Shown here piece by piece: positions 1 to 7,816 of a DNA stretch of 23,640 nucleotides. Source of the stretch: Verrucomicrobiota bacterium (GTDB taxonomy: Bacteria > Verrucomicrobiota > Verrucomicrobiia > Opitutales > Seribacteraceae); the NCBI GenBank assembly GCA_014382645.1, contig JACNJI010000224.1:1-23640 (forward strand), read 5' to 3'. The position numbers were made by a program, and so were the translations under genes. The notes below the pieces were generated by a model, which had not been told where the DNA came from, did no database searches, and worked only from the letters and a program-made list of their open reading frames with translations. The stretch's first letter is position 1, and every line of letters starts with the position of its first letter.

Positions 1-1
1 C

Positions 2-334
2 CGTCAGAAGGCGCCAGGCTTGTTCGCCGGTTGCGGCGTCCTAGGCGGTGACCGCATCCGTCCCAGACGACCCGATGATCAATTTCCCGTTGGTCCCGAT
101 AGGTTCGTATCCTTTGTCGAACTGAAGACGCGAATCCTTGTAGGCGGGCACTAGCGGAGGAAGTTTCAAGGTCCATTGCAGATGCAGGCTGACCGGCAGA
201 GCCTCTAAAGTGGCTCCGGTTCTGCCTGCGTCATGTCGCCATGTCGGCCAATCCTCAGCCTGAACGCCAATGAAAGCGAATAGAAGAAAGGTGAGGGTCT
301 GTATCAAACGGACTTTCATATTCAATTCAGACAC
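2..334 (-). pseudogene. PQQ-like beta-propeller protein, 5' part, interrupted by in-frame TAG
   Basis: Translation gives a Sec signal peptide (hydrophobic LIQTLTFLLFAFIGVQA) followed by EDWPTWRHDAGRTG, the usual opening of secreted PVC PQQ/BamB-like propellers, then KLPPLVPAYKDSRLQFDKGYEP. The reading stops at TAG (41-43) after SSGTDAVTA, but the same frame continues to the window edge as DAATGEQAWRLLT. This is the rest of the PQQ blade signature (normally VTAYD or VTALD plus xATGExxWR), so the stop interrupts a blade motif and the gene is a nonsense pseudogene or carries a base error. The start is probably GTG at 334, supported by AGAGG 6 nt upstream; ATG at 319 is the alternative. It lies 90 nt downstream of the SGNH/dehydrogenase fusion. 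The 3' part of the gene is outside the window. Family assignment is confident; whether it is truly broken is less so. Confidence 0.75.
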
Positions 335-340
335 CCAAAA

Positions 341-345
341 CCTCT
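341..345 (-). promoter_or_regulatory. Shine-Dalgarno AGAGG for the PQQ-propeller gene
   Basis: AGAGG on the minus strand lies 6 nt before GTG (332-334), which opens MSELNMKVR ahead of the signal peptide. It favours the GTG over the ATG at 317-319, which has no SD at normal distance. It sits inside a 10-bp palindrome (341-350) that I do not otherwise interpret. Confidence 0.4.
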
Positions 346-424
346 AGAGGAATGGATACAAGAAGGAAACGCTTCTGCCGTTAACAACTACGGACAGGAC
401 ACTAGGCCTTGTCGGGAAACTGGT

Positions 425-3400
425 TCAGCGAGGGTGTTGTTTCAGCAAGTCAATCGGGTGGTAGAAACCGATGTGACCCTTCACTGCCTCACGGACTCGA
501 GCCACTTGACCGGACTGAATCGGGGAGGCGTTGTTACCGAATGAATTGCGAACATAGGTGAGCACGGCGGCAAGCTCATCGTCTTTCAGTAGGAATTCAA
601 AAGGCGTCATGGGTACTTGCCCGGGATAGGTTTTACCTTTGACCTCAATCGGCCCCATCAAGCCTTTGAGTGTCAGTTTGATCAAGAGATCGGGATCTCC
701 CGCTGACCAGCGTGTACCGGCTAATGGAGGAAAGCCGGAATCGGGCAAACCTTTGCCATTTGCCTGATGGCAGGTTACGCAATGGCCCTCGCGGTTGTAG
801 ACCTCCGCTCCCTTAACGAATAGTCCGGCATCCTTTTTTGAGAGGTGCTTGGGAGGAGAAACCTTATAATCATCAGCTCCAGGCAGAACGGGAGCATTTT
901 CGAGGACACCCTTGGCAAAATCGAGAGTTTGTTTATAACCCTTGTCGATGCCTTTGGCTTCGGCTGCCACAAGTATTTCCATGCCGGCTTTTTTATTAAG
1001 GAAAGATGCCGCCACGATGGCCTCCATACGGACACGTCCATGCGAATCGTTGGCTGCCTCAAGGAGCAATGCTTTGCGATTGGCCACTTTGTTCAAGTTG
1101 AAGCGCAACACTCGTGCAGCGGCGGAGCGTATGCGATGATCTTTCGACTTGAGCAGTTGCTTGAGCAAAACGAAGTCGGTTTGATTAGCTCCCCAAGTAA
1201 CCCATAAGGCTTCGAGTTTGAGACGTTCGTCCGCATCATCGGGGAGATTTTCGACCCATGAATGAGTGGCCTTGACCACTTCGGTTGCGTTTCGCCCACG
1301 TAATTCGCGTCGCGTGCGATAGCGAGAACGATACTCATGCAACTTGAGATTTTCGAGGAGTGCGGGGACGGTGGCTCCCGCTATATTGGCGGGTTTAACC
1401 AAGGGGCGGGAGGGGTAGGACACGCGATAGATACGGCCATGTTGGTGGTCGCGATTGGGATCGCGGGCATTATGTTGCATATGCCCGATCAAGGCATTTT
1501 GCCAATCCACCACATAGAGGGAACCGTCCGGGGCGAACTCAAGGTCGGTGGGTCGAAAGTTGAAGTCTTGGGACACAAGGAGGTCATGTCGATACTCGGT
1601 TGTGAAACCGGGATCTTTATCGATTATCTTGTGCTGCTTGGTACCGAGGAAGCCAATGTTATTGTTGATCAATACATCTCCTTGGACCTCGTCAGGAAAA
1701 TGGCGACTCGACACGAACTCGACACCGGAAGTCGGCCGAACATTATTCGAGGTAAGCAGGTTGGGAGCCTTGAGGTTAGCCCCATAGCGAGCTTTTACGC
1801 TACCCGGCAGCATCCACGACAAACTGGTGCCCGAGGTGTGCAGGAAAACATCCTGACCATAATCGTCGAACGCCACGCCCCATGGGTTCGGTATGTTGAA
1901 CTGGGAGTAGCGAATGACAGTCCTGCGTTGCGGGCTGTAGCGAAAAAATCCACCGTTCGATCCTCGTTGAGGACCAAACACGGACTCCACGTTGCTGTGG
2001 AGGAAGACGCCCTCGCACATGATGAATGCTCCCGACGGGTCGGCGCAAAAAGCTGAAATGGCGTGGTGTGTGTCGTGGTCGTCGAATCCGGAGAGCATGA
2101 CTTCTCGTTCGTCGTAGCGGTCGTCTCCGTCCGTGTCTCGCAGTCTGATCAGACTGCCGCTTTGTGAGACGTAGACACCATCGTGTGAAATCTCGAAACC
2201 GATTGGGATGTGGAGGTCGTCCGCGAAATTGATTTGCTTATCGGCCTTGCCGTCGTTGTCGGTGTCCTCGAAAATTATCAGCTTGTCGCGAGGTCGAGCC
2301 TCGCCGATTCGGTAATGAGGATAACTGGCCATCGTGGAGACCCAGAGGCGTCCTTTGTTGTCGAAGGCCATTTGCACCGGATTGGCCAAGTCGGGAAAGC
2401 GTGATTCATCGGCGAACAATTCGATCTTGTAGCCTTTCGCGACCTCGATCTTCTTCTGTGCGATCTTGCCGGGCGTATAATCCAAGGGGCCGTTCTTACT
2501 GTTCTTGTTTTTCGGCAAATAATTAGTCTCGACCAGAGGCAGTTTGGAGGTCTTGGCATCCTCCTCGGCCAAGTCCAATTTCTCCCCGTTCGAGATCGCC
2601 CATATTGCGCGGTCTCGGATTTCAGTATACTCTCGGGTTTTCTTTAGTTCGAAAGGGTAATTCTTCGGACCAAACGGGTTGTATCGGCGACCGTAGACGT
2701 GCACACCATTGGGGACCTTATAGTCGTTCAGCCAGTAGTAATTCTTGTCCATGACGGCCTTGTGGACCGCAGGGCGCAACTCCGACAAAGGATTCTCCGC
2801 CTGAAAAAGGGAATCGGCTAGAAGCTGAGCTAGCTTACGGTATCCCGAGTCGTTCAGCAAGGCGCCGTCCACGGTGTGGGCTTGTCCATCGGCATACCAC
2901 TGGGCGGATGGACTGAATGCGTCGACGAACAGGATGCCGTTCCTCTTGGCCACCTCGCGCATACCCTCGACGTACAAGATGAGATTGGCGTTTTGCACGG
3001 CGCCGTTGGTGATGCCCTTCATGGGTTGAATCGCCGTGGGGGAGATTAGGGCCAAACCGGGAGCTCCCTTTCCATTGTATTTCTGGGCCAAGGTATGCTT
3101 GATGAACGCATCGAGCTCCTTCTTGAATCGACCCAGTTCCTTTTGGCCGTCGAAGGAAGAATTGAACCCGAAGAAGGCGAGTACCATATCGGTCTTCAAT
3201 CGGGTGAGCCACTGGTCTGGAGTTTCAAAATGACCTCTTGGGCCCGTGGTTGCCTGATGTTTCGGGCTGATCAATTCCTTGGCATTAGGGAAAGCGTATT
3301 GGCCATGTTGTTCGCGTCCGGGATGCGGGCGAAAACCCGGGGTATTCCCTTCGTCGCACAAGTTCCGCACGGTCAATTCCTTCAAAGGGAAGCGAAGGTG

Positions 3401-3589
3401 CAGTTCGGTCTCAAAATGGCCGTAATGGATCATTCTCGACCCCATGCCCGCACCGACGAGCGAAATCCGATCGCCTTTCTCCAAGGGCAAGTCTGCGGCG
3501 GCATTCAGCAGGTGGCCAAATAAACCGAAAACCAAGAGCAAGGCGTGGCAGGTTGGGCGATAGGCGAAGGCAAAGTGTCTGTTGATCAT
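425..3589 (-). CDS. SGNH-like / PVC-type membrane-bound dehydrogenase / HEAT / cytochrome c fusion protein
   Basis: The frame opens at TTG 3679 (1084 codons), but I choose ATG 3589 because the product then begins with a clean signal peptide (MINRHFAFAY... LLLVFGLFGHLLNAAA). In 1084-codon numbering, an SGNH-hydrolase-like domain spans about 66-293 (GDRISLVGAGMGSRM, FFGFNSSF, DGALLNDSGY). A PVC-type dehydrogenase beta-propeller follows at about 410-755, with two acidic Ca-type loops (DTDNDGKAD near 472, DTDGDDRYDE near 515). HEAT-like helices span about 770-930, and a C-terminal cytochrome c has C967-V-T-C970-H971 with a likely Met ligand in QVPMTP near 1024. This order matches a known PVC multidomain family, predicted periplasmic or surface-exposed and probably acting on a sugar or other polyol. 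The block V histidine of the SGNH domain appears replaced (ALLND where IHLNE is usual), so the esterase may be inactive. The substrate is unknown. Confidence 0.85.
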   Translation of the reverse strand: MINRHFAFAYRPTCHALLLVFGLFGHLLNAAADLPLEKGDRISLVGAGMGSRMIHYGHFETELHLRFPLKELTVRNLCDEGNTPGFRPHPGREQHGQYAFPNAKELISPKHQATTGPRGHFETPDQWLTRLKTDMVLAFFGFNSSFDGQKELGRFKKELDAFIKHTLAQKYNGKGAPGLALISPTAIQPMKGITNGAVQNANLILYVEGMREVAKRNGILFVDAFSPSAQWYADGQAHTVDGALLNDSGYRKLAQLLADSLFQAENPLSELRPAVHKAVMDKNYYWLNDYKVPNGVHVYGRRYNPFGPKNYPFELKKTREYTEIRDRAIWAISNGEKLDLAEEDAKTSKLPLVETNYLPKNKNSKNGPLDYTPGKIAQKKIEVAKGYKIELFADESRFPDLANPVQMAFDNKGRLWVSTMASYPHYRIGEARPRDKLIIFEDTDNDGKADKQINFADDLHIPIGFEISHDGVYVSQSGSLIRLRDTDGDDRYDEREVMLSGFDDHDTHHAISAFCADPSGAFIMCEGVFLHSNVESVFGPQRGSNGGFFRYSPQRRTVIRYSQFNIPNPWGVAFDDYGQDVFLHTSGTSLSWMLPGSVKARYGANLKAPNLLTSNNVRPTSGVEFVSSRHFPDEVQGDVLINNNIGFLGTKQHKIIDKDPGFTTEYRHDLLVSQDFNFRPTDLEFAPDGSLYVVDWQNALIGHMQHNARDPNRDHQHGRIYRVSYPSRPLVKPANIAGATVPALLENLKLHEYRSRYRTRRELRGRNATEVVKATHSWVENLPDDADERLKLEALWVTWGANQTDFVLLKQLLKSKDHRIRSAAARVLRFNLNKVANRKALLLEAANDSHGRVRMEAIVAASFLNKKAGMEILVAAEAKGIDKGYKQTLDFAKGVLENAPVLPGADDYKVSPPKHLSKKDAGLFVKGAEVYNREGHCVTCHQANGKGLPDSGFPPLAGTRWSAGDPDLLIKLTLKGLMGPIEVKGKTYPGQVPMTPFEFLLKDDELAAVLTYVRNSFGNNASPIQSGQVARVREAVKGHIGFYHPIDLLKQHPR

Positions 3590-3671
3590 ATCTAAGATGG
3601 AAAGGAGAAAGGAAGGAAGCAACATAAGGATTTGCGGAGAGCGAATCAATCCGTAAGCGGAAAGAAGGTTT

Positions 3672-4116
3672 TCAGGCAAGAACGGCTTTCACGACGTGGT
3701 CACGCACGTCGGCAAGCCGAAAGTGTCGTCCCTGGTGCTTGACTTCGCCGAGGCTTGCCACGAGAAGCTCGCCCTTCGACACCGGCATCTCATGAATTGC
3801 ATCGGAAACGCTCTCGATTCGATCGGTAAATGGAAGAACCCGATCGCCAACTTGAATTGTAGTGCAGATTCCAGATCGTCCACTTACGCGTTTCTTCTCC
3901 TCGTGGCACCCCTTGTTGATATCACTGTCAAACGGAAGGCGAAGATCCTTGTAGGCAGGAACAGGCGAAGGCAGCTTAAGAGGTCCATTAAAGAAAGAGC
4001 CCTGCAGGAAGTTGCTCATCTGTCGCGGCAGTCCTGTGTCAATCATAACGGCACATTGGCCAATCAGTCGAGGCATAGCCAGAAGTTAAAAGTAAAATCC
4101 CAATTACGCGAAGCAA
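3672..4116 (-). pseudogene. Decayed PQQ-propeller gene joined to a DUF1501 C-terminal tail
   Basis: Reading from TTG 4116 gives a signal peptide (LRVIGILLLTSGYA) and then DWPMCRYD, matching DWPTWRHD of the gene at 2-334. TGA (4039-4041) interrupts it; the frame continues HRTAATDEQLPAGLFL, then TAA (3988-3990) stands where the intact relative has Q in QWTLKLPP. One extra T near 3981 shifts the frame to KLPSPVPAYKDLRLPFD, clearly matching KLPPLVPAYKDSRLQFD of the other copy. Next comes DSDINKGCHEEKKR... IQVGDRVLPF... KGELLVASLGEV, which resembles my memory of a later part of this PQQ family (moderate confidence), implying an internal deletion. It ends GRHFRLADVRDHVVKAVLA, which is the DUF1501 C-terminus (GRHFRLTDVHGRVVKNVLV in the gene at 12167). 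A 134-codon ORF from ATG 4076 spans most of this but reads the N-terminal part out of frame. Probably non-functional. Confidence 0.7.
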
Positions 4117-4235
4117 GTGTCACAAATTTATTATCTCTATTGGAGAAGAAGAATGGTTGTGAACCGACCAATGTTTATGGTCATATGGAAATCTACAATG
4201 ATTTCACGAATATTGAATAGACCTAACTATTTCGC
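4117..4235. other. AT-rich intergenic spacer
   Basis: 119 bases between the cytochrome c/WD40 gene and the decayed PQQ gene. It is clearly more AT-rich than its surroundings. I see two short inverted repeats (GAAATC-6-GATTTC at 4188-4205 and a 5-bp stem around 4168-4184), neither followed by a T-tract on the minus strand. I find no ORF, no convincing promoter and no convincing terminator. Confidence 0.5.
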
Positions 4236-5588
4236 CTAATTCTCAGTAGGTTTCTCCGATTCATAACCTGGTAAGGCAACAAAGGAATGAATGGCTTTGG
4301 CGTCAGGCTGATTCCAGACATGAATTCTTCCATTAAAAGAGGAGGAAGCCACAAGTTTTTTCAACGAATCAAAGGCAATCGACAAGATCCAATCGTCATG
4401 TCCTGTAAATTGGTGCTTTTGACTACCATCCTTAAGGGAGTATTCGTAGGCAATTCTGTCATTGGAGGTAATGAAAAGTGATTCTCCCTGAGAGATGATC
4501 TTGTGTGCTCCCGCACCAAAACGATGGATATCCCTGCTTTTCTTTCCGTCCTCAATCTTCCAAAGTGCAAGAAGCTTGTCCTCACTTGTGGAGTAGACTT
4601 GGTTTCCATCCGGGTGAAAAGCAACTCCGTTTACCGACCCGGAATGTCCGGAGAAAGTGACGATTCTCTTGCCGCTCTCGAGATCAAAGACTTTTGCTGT
4701 CTTGTCGCGACTACCAGAGGCAAGCCTCTTGCCGTCCGAACTCCATGCCACAGCATTAACCCAGTCCGAATGGTTTGCGAACGTTTTAAGGATTTCCCAT
4801 TCCTGATTATGCTTTTCAAAGACACGAACCCGGCCATCAGTCGATGCCGTGGCCAACCTGAGGCCATCGGGTGCGAAGCGGGCATCCAGGGCAACGTCAG
4901 GAGTGCGCGCAAGTACGTCTACTAGTGCGCCAGTGGCTGCATCAAGAATCCGAACCTCTCCATAAAGCCCTGGTGCACCACAGGCAACGGCCAACAAACG
5001 ACCATCGGGAGACAAATCAATCGCATATGCACGCTGTCCGATATTGCCAATGCGGCGAAGTAGTTTCCCATCCTCCGGGTTCCAGACGGTGATCTCGTGG
5101 TAACCTCCCGCAAAAAGCTCACCCCCGTCAGAACTAAATGCCAAAGCCTGTATGGAGATTCTTGAGGAATATTTCACAGGCGATTTCGGGTGAACGGGGG
5201 GAGGGATTATCGAGGCAAGAGAAGCATCTGGTTCACCATCGAATGTTGAACCTTCCTCAATCCAACGCTTGAACAAGGCAATTTGCTCCCCGGAAAGCGG
5301 ATCTCCCTTCGATGGCATTCGCTCGTCTTTGTCATCCGTGGTCAACCGGTAATACACCTCGCTTTCATCAAGGTTCCCGGGAGTGAATCCGGGATGGTCA
5401 CCCGACCCCTTTGAGATGGTCCGGGCAAATGTGTCTACTCGGTATTTCCCCTTGGCCTTCTTGGGTCCATGGCAGGACTGGCACTTGGTGAGTAATATCG
5501 GTGCCAAGTCTTTGCTGAAACTTACTGGTGCAGCATCAACTTGAACGCCAAGCATGCAGGTTAAAAGAATAGTGAGATATCCAGTCAC
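4236..5588 (-). CDS. Exported planctomycete-type cytochrome c / WD40 protein
   Basis: 450 aa. A signal peptide (about 1-20, LTILLTCMLGVQVDAA) precedes a PSCyt1-type cytochrome c domain at about 22-120, with C36-Q-S-C39-H40 GP binding heme and a probable axial Met in DERMPSKGDPLS near 91. Residues about 140-430 are WD40 repeats forming one propeller (blade ends ITVWN, VRIL, VRVF, AKVFD, LALWK, IHVWN; conserved GHSGSVNGVAF and GHDDWILSIAF). The start is GTG at 5586-5588, 6 nt after the stop of the upstream DUF1549/DUF1553 gene, so the two are almost certainly co-transcribed. This architecture is a common companion of Ig-like DUF1549/DUF1553 genes in PVC bacteria. It ends in TAG. The likely role is a periplasmic electron-transfer or heme sensor subunit with a protein-binding propeller; the partner is not known. 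Confidence 0.85.
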   Translation of the reverse strand: MTGYLTILLTCMLGVQVDAAPVSFSKDLAPILLTKCQSCHGPKKAKGKYRVDTFARTISKGSGDHPGFTPGNLDESEVYYRLTTDDKDERMPSKGDPLSGEQIALFKRWIEEGSTFDGEPDASLASIIPPPVHPKSPVKYSSRISIQALAFSSDGGELFAGGYHEITVWNPEDGKLLRRIGNIGQRAYAIDLSPDGRLLAVACGAPGLYGEVRILDAATGALVDVLARTPDVALDARFAPDGLRLATASTDGRVRVFEKHNQEWEILKTFANHSDWVNAVAWSSDGKRLASGSRDKTAKVFDLESGKRIVTFSGHSGSVNGVAFHPDGNQVYSTSEDKLLALWKIEDGKKSRDIHRFGAGAHKIISQGESLFITSNDRIAYEYSLKDGSQKHQFTGHDDWILSIAFDSLKKLVASSSFNGRIHVWNQPDAKAIHSFVALPGYESEKPTEN

Positions 5589-5594
5589 TAATGA

Positions 5595-7775
5595 TCAATG
5601 ATTGAAGAGAAACTCATTGCGATTGAGAATAGCCCAGCAAAGGTCCTCCAATGCCTTGCCCTTGTCCGTTGCTTTCTCCAGATATGCAAGGGCAATGGCC
5701 TTCTCCTTTTCATTCGGGAAGCGGGAAAGTGCAGACAGATGGAGATGTTCCACAATTTCAGGAAGAGGTTTCTTGGCTAAAAGAGACTTTCGAAAAAGTG
5801 AGTCACCAGCCGTCAGCATACCGTGAAAAAGTTTACCGTTAAAGAGTTGTAACGCCTGGCCAAGCCCGGCATCACCTGCCCGTTCACAAGAGCAGACAGT
5901 TTGCCGTTCAGGTTGACCAAAAACCTTCAAGAACTCAGTATCACCGATCATGGAACGATTTCTTTGGGCAAGATCAGGTGCCGGCAGGTGTACCGCCTTG
6001 ACCGTAACGGGAACCCCATAAAAGTTCATTGGCTTGCCAGTGACTTGCCCCAAAGCATCCACAAGCTGCTCCGCCTCAAGGCGTCGGGGTTCGCGAAAGG
6101 AGAAAAAGCGGGTATCATCACGGTTAAACTCATTGGACTCCCCGGAAGTCTGGTATACATTGCTGCTGACGATGGTTCTTATAAGATGGCGACGATCAAA
6201 ACCGCTTCTGATGAAATCCCGCGAAAGTTCCTCCAATAAAGGCTCGTTGGAGGGAGGGTTAGTATCACGGAAATCATCAACGGGTTCAACGATTCCAATA
6301 CCCATTAGAGCTGCCCAGATACGATTAACCTCCACCCTGGCAAAAAACGGGTTACTTGGCTTGGTCAACCATTCGGCGAAAACCTGACGGCGGTCCTTAT
6401 CGGGAGGCAGAACAAAGGCACCCGTATCAGGCACCCAAGGCGCCACGTGCCTGCCGGCGACAGGATGGCGAACCTCACCTTTCTTGGCATCCCAAATAAA
6501 CGTTTCTCCACCATTCCCTAGTTTCTTGGTTTTAATGCGCGCAAAAAAAGCGGTGAGTCCGTAGTAGTTGTCCTGCGTCCATCGCTCGAAGGGATGATTA
6601 TGGCATTTTGCACACTGGATTCGGGAGCCTAGAAAAAGTTGCGCTGTCGACTCCATGGCATCCTCAGCATTAATTGTCGTTCGGATAAAATTAGCCTCAG
6701 GATTCAGCAAAGAACTGCCTTTAGCGGTAAGTAAATCCCGAGCAAAATCGTCGTACGGCTGATTGGCAGAAATGGATCGTTCCAGCCAATCGGCGAATTT
6801 ATATACAGCACTCTCCCCAACCTGTTTCCTTGAAAGACGAAGAAGGTCCCCCCATTTGCGTGCCCAATACTTGGCATAGTCAGGAGAATCCAATAAACTC
6901 TCAATCAGTTGAGATCGCTTGGCCGGAGTTTCATCTGAGAGAAAGGTCCGAGCCACTTCCGCTTGCGGAAGCAACCCTGTAAGGTCGAGGTGAATTCGGC
7001 GAAGAAAAGCGGCATCGGCAATCAAGGGGGAAGGAGGGTAATGCAGCAGACGAAGCTTGGCGTAGACCTTGTCGTCGATGTAGTTGACAGCAGGAGGTGC
7101 CTTCCAAGTAAAGCCCTCTGGTTTTCGGGAAAAGGTGATACGAATACTTTGTACTTGCTCCAGATATCGCACAAGGATGGCAACCTGCCCACGGCTGTTT
7201 CCGGTCACCTTTCCCGAGCCATCCACCACCGCAATGTTTTCATCTGAAGTTGTGAAAACAGCAAGGCGAGTCACATCCCGGGAAGAACCATCGGAAAAAG
7301 TGGCCCGGGCGCCAAGTTGAAGAGAAAATTCAGGCCACTTTAAAAGCTTTGATTCACCTGGGGTGATCTCGAGCTCAACACATTGGTTGTCCTCCACAGG
7401 TGTCGGACAACCTTCGCGAATCCATTCACGAATAAGGTTGTAGGCATAACCATCAGGTTTCAGACGTTCACCCCCCTCATGAGCAATGGCCATTGTGGGC
7501 TTCAACAGGAGAAGGCTTTTGCTGGGTTCAATAAGATTGATTCTCCGCCCCAATTCCTCTCGAAAGATCGTATGGGAATCAAGGGAAGGATCGAAAGCCC
7601 GAAGAGAAAGCCTAAAGTGGCCCTTGCCATGTGGTGAACCATGGCAACTCCCCTGACTGCACCCTTGTTTCGATAGAATGGGGAGTACCTCGTGGTTAAA
7701 GGAAACATGTGACTTTCCATCACAAATCATATGCCCAAAAACAACTAGGGACAGGACTGGGCACCTGATTTTCAT
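5595..7775 (-). CDS. DUF1549/DUF1553 protein with Ig-like domain and N-terminal CX4CH motif
   Basis: The frame is open from ATG 7793 (732 codons), but ATG 7775 is preferred: AGGA lies 9 nt upstream and the leader becomes KIRCPVLSLVVFGHMICDG. In 732-codon numbering, a cytochrome-like head has C45-SQGS-C50-H51 (CX4CH, not CXXCH) with HGKGHFRLSLRAFDP. A Big_2-type Ig-like domain follows at about 139-222 (SDENIAVVDGSGKVTG). DUF1549 covers about 237-430, including C394-A-K-C397-H398 NHPFERWTQDNYYGL, and DUF1553 about 475-720 (FFARVEVNRIWAALMGIGIVEP, REPRRLEAEQLVDALGQVTG). Unlike the PSD1 proteins upstream, it has no LamG or other insert between DUF1549 and DUF1553. It sits 41 nt after the PPC-domain gene and 6 nt before the cytochrome/WD40 gene. 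Predicted periplasmic; the molecular function of the family is unknown. Confidence 0.85.
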   Translation of the reverse strand: MKIRCPVLSLVVFGHMICDGKSHVSFNHEVLPILSKQGCSQGSCHGSPHGKGHFRLSLRAFDPSLDSHTIFREELGRRINLIEPSKSLLLLKPTMAIAHEGGERLKPDGYAYNLIREWIREGCPTPVEDNQCVELEITPGESKLLKWPEFSLQLGARATFSDGSSRDVTRLAVFTTSDENIAVVDGSGKVTGNSRGQVAILVRYLEQVQSIRITFSRKPEGFTWKAPPAVNYIDDKVYAKLRLLHYPPSPLIADAAFLRRIHLDLTGLLPQAEVARTFLSDETPAKRSQLIESLLDSPDYAKYWARKWGDLLRLSRKQVGESAVYKFADWLERSISANQPYDDFARDLLTAKGSSLLNPEANFIRTTINAEDAMESTAQLFLGSRIQCAKCHNHPFERWTQDNYYGLTAFFARIKTKKLGNGGETFIWDAKKGEVRHPVAGRHVAPWVPDTGAFVLPPDKDRRQVFAEWLTKPSNPFFARVEVNRIWAALMGIGIVEPVDDFRDTNPPSNEPLLEELSRDFIRSGFDRRHLIRTIVSSNVYQTSGESNEFNRDDTRFFSFREPRRLEAEQLVDALGQVTGKPMNFYGVPVTVKAVHLPAPDLAQRNRSMIGDTEFLKVFGQPERQTVCSCERAGDAGLGQALQLFNGKLFHGMLTAGDSLFRKSLLAKKPLPEIVEHLHLSALSRFPNEKEKAIALAYLEKATDKGKALEDLCWAILNRNEFLFNH

Positions 7776-7784
7776 GTAAATCTG

Positions 7785-7788
7785 TCCT
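7785..7788 (-). promoter_or_regulatory. Shine-Dalgarno AGGA deciding the start at 7775
   Basis: AGGA on the minus strand with a 9-nt spacer before ATG 7773-7775. The alternative ATG at 7791-7793 has only an A-rich stretch upstream. The choice also gives a shorter, better signal peptide. Confidence 0.45.
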
Positions 7789-7816
7789 ACCATTTTTTAG
7801 TACCCTTCATAATATA

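Noticed and set aside
41..43. TAG reassignment to an amino acid
   Set aside because: Two intact genes (ending at 4236 and 12167) use TAG as the natural stop after full-length family C-termini, so general reassignment is unlikely.
341..350. 10-bp palindrome CCTCTAGAGG as an operator
   Set aside because: It is single and short with no second copy near a promoter; half of it is explained as the SD of the gene at 334.
385..401. Near-repeat ACAACTAnGGACAGGAC at about 385 and 7741
   Set aside because: One 17-base match with a mismatch is expected about once by chance in a window this size, and the second copy lies inside a signal-peptide coding region.
3672..4076. Treating the 134-codon ORF as a normal small gene
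   Set aside because: Its N-terminal third is an out-of-frame reading of a PQQ signal peptide and DWP motif, its middle is family sequence after a one-base insertion, and its end is a DUF1501 tail; a relic explains it better.
4188..4205. Inverted repeat as a transcription terminator after the cytochrome/WD40 gene
   Set aside because: The stem is only 6 bp, AT-rich and lacks a following T-tract on the minus strand.
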